A DNA stretch of 64,000 bases from Notolepis coatsorum. Taxonomy: Eukaryota > Chordata > Actinopteri > Aulopiformes > Paralepididae. The notes beneath the pieces were generated by a model. The model was not told the DNA's origin. It was given only the letters and a program-made list of their open reading frames with translations, and searched no databases. A program made the translations under genes and the position numbers. The stretch lies in NCBI GenBank assembly GCA_963971535.1, contig OZ020589.1, forward strand, positions 87,743,796 to 87,807,795, written 5' to 3'. Below are positions 21,301-30,208 of the stretch, piece by piece (positions within the stretch are counted from its first letter, which is position 1; every line of letters starts with the position of its first letter).

Positions 21301-21420
21301 TTCGAGGTACTGTATAGGAAAGGGAAGGAGAACTGTACAGCAGACTACCTCTCCAGAACGTCACAAGTGTCTACTCCAGAAGGGGGGGGTAATGTCATGG
21401 GGCTATCCCATGCCCTGTAA
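18274..21420 (+). CDS. Gmr1-type pol: protease end, integrase, RT, RNase H
   Basis: A 1,048-codon frame without stops. Order: protease exit motif LLGTDLP at the start; HHCC integrase zinc finger (about 190-232, HTIPWAGH and CKTCPEC); integrase core with D (VDIVGP, about 259), D (TDQGTNF, about 316) and E (GLVERFNQ, about 354); an INT C-terminal GPY-like region (RWQGPYRVKQKMG, about 490); reverse transcriptase (about 610-800) with the YLDDIVIYS catalytic box near 762; RNase H (about 911-1,030) starting TDASDLGIGAALLQ and including TDHRALSW. All catalytic residues looked for are present. The frame passes the polypurine tract and stops inside the 3' LTR. INT upstream of RT is the Gmr1 hallmark. 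No chromodomain was seen. The frame has no ATG near its start, so expression needs fusion to gag or a frameshift. Confidence 0.95.
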   Translation: MLGTDLPILLDLILESKGRLCGVVTRSKAREHTNTPVSVTQPLIQPDTTDTEIPTTIRPDSDSPATNADTVQLMPFFGVEVGGVPGVTQEERCEKRREQVRGIVLQSADQPDQDMEFPGLSVKEVFSGDLARQQRGDPTLIDCFKEAEKESSSSPLSKRFLLDNGLLYKQSEYDRQLILPKACREEVLRLGHTIPWAGHLAFEKTFQRISKRFFWPGMYSQVKYYCKTCPECQLTAGKATAPVPLMPLPVIGTPFERIGVDIVGPLERSQAGNRFILVICDYATRYPEAFPLREVTAKQVATAMLQFFSRVGIAREVLTDQGTNFMSRTLKQVYQLLGIKRVRTTPYHPQTDGLVERFNQTLKRMLKKFVSESGKDWDKWLPFLLFAYREVPQASTGFSPFELLYAHQVRGPLDVLRETWEELDKPQNMNVISFVLKMRETLMRTTTMARENLLKSQAKQKEWYDRSARQRSLEPGEEVLLLLPTSEHKLLARWQGPYRVKQKMGPVTYKIHMPERRQPLQIFHINMLKKWHPRPVSVTPVPHSLFIQAVEEEEEPMEQYLPGREEGKKLDMDHLSAGRREELLRILPLHLFMETPGRTDMVHHHITLKETKPLRQPVYRVPERLLPVLRKELEMMRELGVIEPSSSEWSSPVILVPKKDGTLRFCLDFRKINGVSKFDLYPMPRIDDLVERLGGASFISTLDLCKGYWQVPLTAGSREITAFRTPFGHFQFTVLPFGLHGAPATFQRMMDKVLSGTEAFAAAYLDDIVIYSNSWEEHLCHLEEVLQRIRKAGLTIRPDKCSLAKQETRYLGFVLGKGLIRPQVGKVDAIKSAQRPTTKTQVKSFLGLVGWYRRFIPDFSTVAVPLTNLTRKNEPNKVRWTDGCEEAFQGLKTSLCGEPLLKSPDFEQPFTVQTDASDLGIGAALLQGKPGNLQPIAYISRKLNSHEVRYSIVEKECRAIKWALDSLRYYLLGRRFSLETDHRALSWLGSMRDTNSRITRWFLAMQPFDFEVLYRKGKENCTADYLSRTSQVSTPEGGGNVMGLSHAL
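21379..21392 (+). promoter_or_regulatory. Polypurine tract of the Gmr1-type element
   Basis: An agaagggggggg purine run ends two or three bases before the 3' LTR start at 21,393, the usual position for plus-strand priming. Confidence 0.85.
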
Positions 21421-22201
21421 GTAGGGATGCACATGGGCCTTAAGTGGTTTGACCTGTTCCCACATGTGGTCATGCGGCCAAACATTTAGTTTAGGCCTTC
21501 GGCCTAGTTTGTTTTGTTATGTTGTTTTGTAATACAGACACATTGGTTTAAAGCATAACATGTTATGTAGAATTAAAGTACATGCATTTGTTGATAAATA
21601 CCGTTTGTCTGTGCTCCCACTTGGTTCCTTGTAGGATCTCTGGCTGCCCAACCAGAACTGGGAGAGGCCAGGGCCTTTTCTGGAGGGGAGATTCGGAAGG
21701 AACCAAGTGTGGTAGAGTACAGGGGGGGGGGATTTTCATAACGAGAGGGGAATAGGTTTATGAAGCGCCCTAAACACTGTTTAGTGTTTGGTGATGATAG
21801 AACATGATGGAGTAATGTATCCATGTTGTCCAGAGTTATTGGATGTGTAAATTGATGTCTGTATTGATTAATTGATTGTTTGTTTTTGGTTTGTCCCTGT
21901 AGGAGGAGCTTCCAGCATAAAGCCAGGGATGGAGGCTCCTCTCGGGGAGAAGTAGTGACAGGCTTGGAAGTGAGACACAGCCGTACTAAGACCTAGGTCC
22001 CTTAGCCAAGGGCCTAGTTGTTTATATTTGTTAAAAGAAAGTTTAATCATTTTGTATTATTTTTGTATTTATGTTAAAATATGTTTTTTCCCGTTTTTTC
22101 CCACTGGGGAGCAAAAGAACAAATAGAATAAAAAACCAACCACTGGGTGATGGCAACCTGACTCGGACTGCATTTTTCCTTCGCTTGGCCGCCTCCTCAC
22201 A
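21393..22201 (+). repeat. 3' LTR of the Gmr1-type element
   Basis: 809 bp, identical by eye to the 5' LTR except for one extra G near 21,731. It ends ctcctcaca and is followed by the target duplication gtggc. Confidence 0.96.
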
Positions 22202-23066
22202 GTGGCCGTCAGAAGAGGAGACCTCTTCTTCTCCGGCACACGGGCCTGCTCCAGCCAAAGGTGGCGCTGGATCAGAGTAGCCAGGGCGCGCACTTTCCCA
22301 GAGGCTATGGCCTGCACCTGGGTCAGATGCAGGACAGCTCCTGCCGCCTGGGTGAGCTGATCATGTTGTACCTCCGACCGCTCCGTGCCGCCCGTCATTA
22401 TCCCGGATACAAATCTAGCCAGCTGTGCGATGTTAGACGCAGCAGCCAGCGATTGTGTACCCGCGATGAATGACTGGTCACTCCAATACGCCAACCGCCT
22501 AGCCGATCTTCCTTGGAGAACCGGCTTGCATAACGGCTCCCACACCACATCCGGACAGAGGAGAGCGGCCATCGGCCTATCAAGCCGTGGCACACCCTCT
22601 CTCATACCTTCAACCAAACCCACCACCCGAGTAACTGGTACGTAGGCGGGAGTGAGGCCCATGATGTGGGACACCACCTGGCCCCGACGAACATAGGCCC
22701 CCATTGAGGGGAAAAATGGGTAGACAACGTCCACCCCTCTCACCGGGCGACGCTGCCAGAGATGACCTATTAAATCATCGGGGACAGGAGCAGGCAGTGG
22801 CTGCGGCAGCGGCACGCCATTTGCAGCGGCCGCCACCGCCATAAGCTCGGGGAACAAAGCCTGCAGTTCCCCCTGCAGACTTTCCTCCACCGAACCCGCA
22901 TCCCTCACATGCAGCAGGCTGCGACTGGTTAAGGAACCACAGTCTGATGTGGCTGATAGTAGGGCATCCTGCTGAAGACGCAGAGGGGTTTCCCCGACAT
23001 CCTCGAACAAGGCGCCCCAAGGAGACATATCACCCCCCTCCAGTGTTACTTTTACTCCACAATAAA
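22202..23066 (-). pseudogene. DIRS-like gag, central part
   Basis: About 285 minus-strand codons are open from just inside the tcaa repeat to the Gmr1-type target site. Recognisable features are an N-terminal MSPWGALFED segment, a proline-rich stretch, DVVYPFFPSMG, CPDVVWEPLCKPVL, and helical blocks LAAASNIAQLARF and LTQVQAIASGKVRALATLIQRHLWLE. The last two resemble the helices before the GLFG motif in DIRS gag proteins. The open frame continues for about 45 codons into the LTR by chance. Function is inferred as gag (RNA packaging); it cannot be expressed whole because of the insertion. Confidence 0.5.

Positions 23067-23100
<34 letters not shown>
23067..23100. repeat. (TCAA)n tract interrupting the DIRS-like gag
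   Basis: About eight tcaa units preceded by caataaaaa. This resembles the extreme 3' tail of the L2-like LINE found elsewhere in the window (aataaa...tcaatcaatc), so it may be a minimal LINE tail insertion rather than slippage. It puts the two flanking gag pieces in different frames and adds stops. Confidence 0.75.
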
Positions 23101-23566
23101 CCTGGACGGGTGGGATATTCGTCTCTACTGGGCCTTCAAACAAGAACCCGTCCGCCTCTACCATGTAGTCCTCTGTTTCCATTGGACAACTAGAGACCGA
23201 CGCATCCTCGCTGGTCTCCAGCAATTCCCCAAACCCAGGCCGGTCATGTCTGCAGGACACCATCTTGCGACGGGACCGAGCAGACGCAAAAAGCTTGCGT
23301 CTCAAATCCTCCGGAACCAACGGAACCGGCCGTTCAACAACGGACGATTCCCCGGAACCAGAGGAACCAGAGCCAGGACCAGGCCATCGCAGAGTCGATG
23401 GCACCGGTGCACTGGCTCCTCGGAGAGGCAAACTACCCATCGAATGCCTACCGGGCGTGGCTGCCGACCACGAAAGCGGCAACAGCCCTGCACCAGAACG
23501 CACGACGGAGGCGGGAATGGAGAACCACTGGTAAAGAGTGATTCTACGACTCTCCGAAGTAGACAT
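23093..23566 (-). pseudogene. DIRS-like gag, N-terminal part
   Basis: A 157-codon minus-strand frame begins MSTSESRRITLYQWFSIP, contains Ser/Pro/Gly-rich and acidic stretches, and runs to the tcaa repeat where it meets a stop. No catalytic motif is present. Its position just inside the right inverted end, and the continuation of open frame on the far side of the repeat, indicate it is the first part of the same gag. I do not recognise this part by sequence. Confidence 0.45.
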
Positions 23567-23702
23567 TATGACTTAGATTTTTCTCTTGAATATTTATGAT
23601 AGAAGAAAAAAATAAGCACAATGTAAACTCGTCTCAACTTTCTTCAACTCGCAACCTCGTCAAGTGGGGATCTACCAGGCACTTCCTTATGGTGAAAGCG
23701 AA

Positions 23703-23875
23703 GAAGGAGGCGAGTAGGTGGCCACACACCTGCTTATGAAGGTAAGCTGATAGGGGTGTGGTCAGATGAATATTGGGATGTAAAGGTACATTGTGGAATT
23801 TTTATTCAGTGCACGTGCACAGGCGAGGTACAGTGCAGAGAGTGACGCCAAGCGAGAGCCATTACGACACAGAAC
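23703..23875. repeat. Right terminal region of the DIRS-like composite
   Basis: Bases 23,833-23,875 pair with 12,563-12,605. Bases 23,703-23,835 pair with 11,572-11,710. The two halves of this end therefore have inverted partners in two separate places on the left, separated by the hAT-like insertion and an inverted duplication. Confidence 0.75.
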
Positions 23876-23877
23876 AC

Positions 23878-24005
23878 ATATTATGCGTTTTCATCAATAA
23901 AAAAAATGGCCAAAAAAATTTCCGCTCGCCCGCTTACGCGCGCTGGCATTCACTGGGGGCCTACAAATACATTCTTTCATGGGGCGCAGAATCTGGTGCT
24001 ACACC
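23878..24005. repeat. Fragment shared with the hAT-like element at 56.3 kb
   Basis: The succession catattatgcgttttcatc, a ggg.cc.acaaat.attctttcatgggg block, and a ctacgcccctg end recurs at 56,251-56,359. Here it stands alone without identifiable ends. Confidence 0.7.
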
Positions 24006-24055
24006 CCTGACTGCAGGACATAGTATACACCATATTATCAATTAAGCAATGCGAA

Positions 24056-25078
24056 TTGAAATTTGGCCCCCTTATTACACATCTGATCCGGATATGGCGT
24101 GAAACACAAAAAAAATATTCTAACCAACATAAATGGTATAGCCATACTCCCCTATTCAATAACAATGCACTCCTTATTGGAAAACGACCTATAAGATACC
24201 CCAAATGGGAAAAGCAGGGCATACACACATTGGGAGATGTTTTTAACAAACAGGGTTTTTGTAGCTATCAAGATATACATAAAAAATGTAACCTCACCAG
24301 TTCCACATATTATTTTTACGCACAGTTATTGGATTGTTTGAAGGCTCATGGAGTCCCATTAAAGATACCAATTGAGCACCACAGATATCACAAATTCTTC
24401 TATGAAAGAGAGACATCGAGAGGCTTCGTATCTGATTTTTATCATCACTTACTAACGTCTTCGTATGGAATCCTCCCCCTAGACTCAGTCTGGAGGAGGG
24501 ATATACCAGACTTGGAAATAGATTTTGATTGGCAAGAAGTCTGGGCAAACGTTCGAATTGCGTCACGTAACCCGGACCATCAACAAATTAATCTTAATTA
24601 TATTCATAGGACATACCTGACTCCTATAAGATTGAACAGAATGGGACTTAAACAAGATTCCCTATGTTCCTTATGTACAAATGGGGATGAGGGTACATTT
24701 ATGCACATGCATTGGGATTGCCCACCAGTTAAGATATTCTGGGAAGAAGTGTCCCAGCAATTATCAGAATTCTTATTTCTGAACATACCTGTACATCCCT
24801 CTGTATTGCTGTTGAATGATGTTTTTCAGTTTGCAGCCCCTATACAGCTAAAGAGACTAGTTTTATCCGGTCTCACAGCTGCTAAAAAGCTGATAGCATC
24901 ACGATGGATTCAACCGGATAAAATGTGCCGGAAGGTATGGGTTCTTACCTATCTCGATGTGATTTATCTAGAAATATCTACAGCAAGAATTTTAGGTGTC
25001 AGTGAAACCAACATTGCAATCTGGTTAGAAGTGGTGGAGAGAATAAAAGCTAGCATATCAATTGTAGTGCCTGGTTAG
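24056..25078 (+). pseudogene. L1-like LINE ORF2 C-terminal fragment
   Basis: A 340-codon frame without stops. It lacks RT motifs and corresponds to the long C-terminal region after RT in L1/Tx1-like ORF2 proteins: KWEKQGIHTLGDVF matches the LTTLGDLYIDKQFASF region of the LINE at 5.9-8.2 kb. Near residue 200 is a zinc-binding CSLCTNGDEGTFMHMHWDC motif, equivalent to CDRCKVAEGSLTHLFWLC in that element. It belongs to a different family from the first LINE. 5' truncation is near 24,010. Downstream is a G run (about 25,118-25,143) and AT-rich sequence, with no poly(A) tail visible. Its last ~100 codons are duplicated at 27,021-27,329. Confidence 0.85.
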
Positions 25079-25399
25079 AAACGAATGAAAATGGATGGAT
25101 TATCCAAGTGGGGGTCCGGGGGGGGGGGGGGGGGGGGGGGGGGTGAGCGAGCAGGAGCATATGTATGTATTGTATTAGATAGCAAGTATTAGGTATATAT
25201 CTCGTAAACTACATTTATAATGATTCAAATGGTGATTTCATTGGATGTTTACTGTTAATGCTTGTGTGTCTAATTTGATGTTCTGTTTAAAAAATATATA
25301 TATATAATATAAAATATAAATATATATATAAAATAAAAAATAAAAATAAAAAAGGACACTTTATAATGAGGGGTACTCACTTTATCGTAATACCAATTA

Positions 25400-25750
25400 G
25401 GAGGAGAGGTGGCCTCAAGAAGCAGGATGTAACAGGACGGTTGGTGGTTCAAATCCCTTTACCAACTGTCTACAAGGGAAGTAAATAAGCAATACTCTCC
25501 TATTGCTCAACAATTACCATAGAGGAGCCCTTTGGCAAGGCACTGAAATCCCAATCGATCCAATGGAGCTGGTAAATGTCAGACAGACACTGTGTCCGAC
25601 AGACCAGTGGCTATACTGGGCAGCTCCCAGGTGTGACTGTCTGGAACTGTGTGAGTGGGAAGTGTATCTGAGACACTGTGTCAGACAGACCGGTAGCTGG
25701 GCAGCTCCCAGGTGTGACTGTGTGGAACTGTGTGAGTGGGAAGTGTAGTC
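25400..25750 (+). repeat. Possible tRNA-derived SINE with an 86-bp-type tandem unit
   Basis: A B-box-like ggttcaaatcc lies at about 25,447 and a cctttggcaaggcactg motif, common in fish tRNA SINEs, at about 25,529. Two near-identical units (cagctcccaggtgtgactgt ... gagtgggaagtgta) follow. No clear A box or tail was found. A second copy is in the tandem duplication at about 27,647-27,997. Confidence 0.35.
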
Positions 25751-26404
25751 TTAATGGCAAAGAGCATCACTACAGGGACGAGGTGAGCCAACTGATCACG
25801 TGGTGCAACCTCATTCTCAATGTTTAGCCACTGTTTATACTGTATATATAGTCCTGTATAGTGTATGTACAGATACAGCACTCAAAACTCAAACCTCTCA
25901 TGCCTCTCTACCACTCTCTACCACTCCTCTATTGTTCTTGACCGGGCCAGATTTCACACCTCCACTTCCTCCCACAGGCTGGGCAGATTTTCATCTTAAA
26001 TTTTTATTCGTCCCAAATGTCCCAGCCCCATCAGATTTCTTAGCTTTTTTCACTGTTTACTTATCATGCATTGCAACACTAATATATGGTCAGTACCCCA
26101 AGTCAGACTGCTCATATAAAAATTATTTTGGGGGTCTGTGGGCAGTAGCCCCCGACCCCCTCCCTGGGGAAGCACTTAAGTTAACTACTCTCCCTTTGTT
26201 CCCCCAGCCAACACCCCCGGAAAATTAACACCTGAGTAGACTTAAGTGGCACACAAGCAGCAACAAGCAGCAAACAAGCAGCAGAATTGGTTTGATTTTT
26301 GACCGCTGCGTCTGTACATCGTGTCCCATATGTTACTTATGTTTATAGTGTCCTACATGTTACTTTATGTTTATATTAGATCTTTTTTATATACACCGCG
26401 GGAA

Positions 26405-26490
26405 GGGGGAAACGTAATTTCATTTCTCTGTATGTCTTGCACATTATGAGAAACGACAATAAAGCTGACTTTGACATTGACTTTGAGTAA
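26405..26490 (+). repeat. Retroelement 3' end with simple tail
   Basis: caataaagctgactttgac followed by further tttgac-like units is the kind of AATAAA plus short tandem tail seen at the 3' ends of fish LINEs. A second copy is at about 28,257-28,290. Confidence 0.45.
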
Positions 26491-27020
26491 GATGATCCTT
26501 TATTAATCCCCTTGCGTAAATTCGGGTGTCAAAGCAGCATGGGGGTGGGGGGGATACAGGGGGGGGGGGGGGTACAGAGCTGTGTGTAGAACATGTGTAG
26601 CCTACTCCCTCAACCTTCCCTAGGTAAATAAAGGTTAATGAACAGGAAAATAGCCAGAAGACACCTTAATTAACTAGAAATGAAAACATCTTCATCTTGA
26701 TGTAATGTGGTGTTGTTGTGTAGCAGGGTTGCGTCTATTCTTAACCCAAACGGTTCATGCGTTTTGCGAATCTGATTGGCCACTGACGTTTCTGGTCATG
26801 TGACATGTGCGCCCAATCGCGTGACGCGCCCATTTACGCCTCGACCAGCAGCAAACCCTAACCCTAACCCTAACCGTTCTATCGCCATGCTCTAAGACAA
26901 ACTCTAACCTTAACCAACTTCGAAAGAGTGCCTAAGCTTAACCGGGGAAAGAACTTGCCGTCACACGATTGGTGCGACCAGAAACATCAGTGGCCAATCA
27001 GAGCGCAAAACGGGAACGCG

Positions 27021-28824
27021 TTCTTATTTCTGAACATACCTGTACATCCCTCTGTATTGCTGTTGAATGATGTTTTTCAGTTTGCAGCCCCTATACAGCT
27101 AAAGAGACTAGTTTTATCCGGTCTCACAGCTGCTAAAAAGCTGATAGCATCACGATGGATTCAACCGGATAAAATGTGCCGGAAGGTATGGGTTCTTACC
27201 TATCTCGATGTGATTTATCTAGAAATATCTACAGCAAGAATTTTAGGTGTCAGTGAAACCAACATTGCAATCTGGTTAGAAGTGGTGGAGAGAATAAAAG
27301 CTAGCATATCAATTGTAGTGCCTGGTTAGAAACGAATGAAAATGGATGGATTATCCAAGTGGGGGTCCGGGGGGGGGGGGGGGGGGGGGGTGAGCGAGCA
27401 GGAGCATATGTATGTATTGTATTAGATAGCAAGTATTAGGTATATATCTCGTAAACTACATTTATAATGATTCAAATGGTGATTTCATTGGATGTTTACT
27501 GTTAATGCTTGTGTGTCTAATTTGATGTTCTGTTTAAAAAATATATATATATAATATAAAATATAAATATATATATAAAATAAAAAATAAAAATAAAAAA
27601 GGACACTTTATAATGAGGGGTACTCACTTTATCGTAATACCAATTAGGAGGAGAGGTGGCCTCAAGAAGCAGGATGTAACAGGAAGGTTGGTGGTTCAAA
27701 TCCCTTTACCAACTGTCTACAAGGGAAGTAAATAAGCAATACTCTCCTATTGCTCAACAATTACCATAGAGGAGCCCTTTGGCAAGGCACTGAAATCCCA
27801 ATCGATCCAATGGAGCTGGTAAATGTCAGACAGACACTGTGTCCGACAGACCAGTGGCTATACTGGGCAGCTCCCAGGTGTGACTGTCTGGAACTGTGTG
27901 AGTGGGAAGTGTATCTGAGACACTGTGTCAGACAGACCGGTAGCTGGGCAGCTCCCAGGTGTGACTGTGTGGAACTGTGTGAGTGGGAAGTGTAGTCTTA
28001 ATGGCAAAGAGCATCACTACAGGGACGAGGTGAGCCAACTGATCACGTGGTGCAACCTCATTCTCAATGTTTAGCCACTGTTTATACTGTATATATAGTC
28101 CTGTATAGTGTATGTACATCGTGTCCCATATGTTACTTATGTTTATAGTGTCCTACATGTTACTTTATGTTTATATTAGATCTTTTTTATATACACCGCG
28201 GGAAGGGGGAAACGTAATTTCATTTCTCTGTATGTCTTGCACATTATGAGAAACGACAATAAAGCTGACTTTGACATTGACTTTGAGTAAGATGATCCTT
28301 TATTAATCCCCTTGCGTAAATTCGGGTGTCAAAGCAGCATGGGGGTGGGGGGATACAGGGGGGGGGGGGGGGGGGGTACAGAGCTGTGTGTAGAACATGT
28401 GTAGCCTACTCCCTCAACCTTCCCTAGGTAAATAAAGGTTAATGAACAGGAAAATAGCCAGAAGACACCTTAATTAACTAGAAATGAAAACATCTTCATC
28501 TTGATGTAATGTGGTGTTGTTGTGTAGCAGGGTTGCGTCTATTCTTAACCCAAACGGTTCATGCGTTTTGCGAATCTGATTGGCCACTGACGTTTCTGGT
28601 CATGTGACATGTGCGCCCAATCGCGTGACGCGCCCATTTACGTCTCGACCAGCAGCAAACCCTAACCCTAACCCTAACCGTTCTATCGCCATGCTCTAAG
28701 ACAAACTCTAACCTTAACCAACTTCGAAAGAGTGCCTAAGCTTAACCGGGGAAAGAACTTGCCGTCACACGATTGGTGCGACCAGAAACATCAGTGGCCA
28801 ATCAGAGCGCAAAACGGGAACGCG
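27021..28824. repeat. Tandem duplication, copy 2 (1,804 bp)
   Basis: The copy starts abruptly at 27,021 and ends at 28,824, after which the single-copy continuation (gaagcatgcacc) follows. Differences from copy 1 are few: G-run lengths, one or two substitutions and the missing ~440 bp. The duplication is therefore recent. The short plus-strand frame across the 27,020/27,021 junction is a chimera of no significance. Confidence 0.95.
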
Positions 28825-28850
28825 GAAGCATGCACCGTTTGGGTTAAGAA
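28542..28850. mobile_element. Small inverted-repeat element with telomere-like core
   Basis: Ends ttcttaacccaaacgg and its complement cgtttgggttaagaa flank about 310 bp, bounded by TA on both sides. The interior includes three ccctaa units (near 28,659) and a ctctaaccttaaccaacttc block that recurs at about 53,600 and 55,235. A truncated copy, cut by the duplication junction, is at 26,737-27,020. Confidence 0.75.
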
Positions 28851-28851
28851 T

Positions 28852-29504
28852 ACAGGCAGCAGGGTTGGGTCTGCTGAGAGTGGCTGTAGAGGAGGGTGTT
28901 GAGCTGGAGGTGTTGTGTTCGTCTGGTGATTCAGGGTCTAGATCCAGGCAAGTGTTACAGTATGCCTAACTCCAAACATCAGTGATGGGGAGATGCCCAC
29001 CCAGACAGATCTAAACTAGGTTTCTGTGTAGTAGTACTCTTTCCTTTTTTGGGGTGGGCCTGTCCTCTCGAAAAGGTGTTTTGGTTTATATATAATCTTT
29101 ATATTTGTACGTGGATGAATCTGAAGTTATACAGTAGAACCCCATGAGGCATTTGTATACTGTAGACTTGGGCTATGTCTATATATGTATATATATATTT
29201 ATATGTGTGTGTGTATACTGTATATATTTTTATGTATACATGTGCATATGTGTGTATATATAAATATCCTTTCGATATTCCTAAAAAGCTGTAAATGTAG
29301 ATGGTACTGAGGCCAGCATGCCGGTCAGAGAGAAGAGCTGTGGGCAGAAAGCTAGAGTTAATGGCCTAGAGGGCAAATGAAAGGAAATAATGGGAGCTGG
29401 AGCGACTGAGAATTAGCATGGGGGAGGGGTTTTTGGGATGCTGGAACTAACTGTTGAGCCTTCCCGAGGTGTCGTAGTAGACCTAACTTGACAAAACACC
29501 AATG
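28852..29504. other. Unassigned; AT-rich microsatellite near 29,180-29,265
   Basis: No gene is recognised. A tatatatgtata-type run occupies about 29,180-29,265. Confidence 0.5.
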
Positions 29505-30208
29505 ACTAGGACCGCTACTGTTCCTAATTTATGCAAATGACATGTCATCAGCTTGTGACTGCAACTTGTTCCTGTTCGCGGACGAGTCGACTCAGCCCTG
29601 CTGGTCTCTGACAAGAACAAGTTACAGGTTGAAAAAACCCTCAGCTCGGAACTCGGCAGAATCTGCACCTGGCTCGCTGATAACAAACTATCATTACACC
29701 TGGGTAAAACAGAGTCCATTCTCTTCGGTTCAAATAACAAACTCAGCAAGACCGACGGCTTCTCAGTTACAGTGGGTGACAATATTGTCACAAGGAAAGA
29801 TGAAATTACATACCTGGGTTCCATCCTAGAGGCAAATCCTTCCTGTGACAAAATGGCATCCAATGTAATAAAAAAAGTCAACCAAAGAACTAGATTCTTG
29901 TACCGGATCTCCTCTCTGGTAAACAAGAATACCCTGAAGACTCTGGCAGGAGCACTCATTCAAGGATACTACGACTATGCTTGTACCTCATGGTACCTCA
30001 AGCACTAGATGCAACAGTACAGTCTACCTGTATGTCATGTATGTCATTTATGTTATGATTAATAAAAAATGGGGGACCCTGATGTAAACAAGACGAAAGT
30101 CTTTCTCTGGTCTGCATCCCCTTAACAATTGTGTGTATTGAGCTGTACTGTATTGTACCCATTCTGCAATCTGTTAATAAAATTTTCAATCAATCAATTC
30201 AATCAATT
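29505..30208 (+). pseudogene. L2-like LINE fragment, copy A
   Basis: Starting at actaggaccgctactgttcc, this matches the LINE at 59.8-62.5 kb from 61,007 onward: the FADD-type RT catalytic region (here altered by a 3-4 nt insertion, gacgagtcgactcagcc), the SVTVGDNIVTRKDEITYLGS segment and RISSLVNKNTLKTLAGAL. It then jumps by deletion from the Tyr-Ser-region codons straight to the 3' UTR and ends in a tcaatcaattcaatc tail. It is frame-disrupted and non-functional. Confidence 0.92.

Larger units (their letters stand above)
16079..22201 (+). mobile_element. Full-length Gmr1-type Ty3/gypsy retrotransposon, very young
   Basis: A 6,123-bp element bounded by LTRs of 808 and 809 bp that I could distinguish only by one G in a homopolymer. 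It is flanked by a 5-bp duplication gtggc (16,074-16,078 and 22,202-22,206). Between the LTRs are a PBS, gag-protease, and a single pol frame with integrase before reverse transcriptase and RNase H, then a polypurine tract. That order is diagnostic of the Gmr1 group, first described from Atlantic cod: Ty3/gypsy-like by sequence but Ty1/copia-like in gene order. It inserted into the DIRS-like gag. Near-identical LTRs and long open frames indicate a recent insertion. Confidence 0.95.
12563..23875 (-). mobile_element. DIRS-like composite element, internally rearranged
   Basis: A 43-bp inverted terminal sequence (12,563-12,605 versus 23,833-23,875, one mismatch) bounds a GC-rich block. From the right end on the minus strand: about 270 bp of leader, then a gag-like frame beginning at 23,566, interrupted by a tcaa microsatellite (23,067-23,100) and by the Gmr1-type element (16,079-22,201), and ending at 15,716. 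The gag tail shows the pattern of fish DIRS gag proteins (an LAAASNIAQLARF helix, RHLWLE, DAGLFG). No RT, RNase H or tyrosine recombinase is recognisable in 12,606-15,700, which instead holds a 5S-like sequence and a large inverted repeat. It is therefore a non-autonomous or gutted copy. The DIRS assignment is an inference from gag pattern and inverted ends. Confidence 0.5.
24770..27020. repeat. Tandem duplication, copy 1 (2,251 bp)
   Basis: From ttcttatttctgaacatacc at 24,770 to cgggaacgcg at 27,020, this block is repeated immediately downstream. Copy 1 holds an extra ~440 bp (about 25,873-26,312) absent from copy 2 and bounded by direct tgtaca repeats. It contains the LINE tail, a G run, AT-rich DNA, SINE-like sequence, a caataaagctgactttgac 3' end, and the left part of a small inverted-repeat element. 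Confidence 0.95.

Noticed and set aside
26853-26876. Telomere or chromosome-fusion scar (ccctaa units)
   Set aside because: Only three units, and they lie inside a small inverted-repeat element that is itself duplicated, so they are part of that element.
26928-27329. Plus-strand 133-codon frame as a gene
   Set aside because: It crosses the tandem-duplication junction, fusing inverted-repeat element sequence to a LINE tail.
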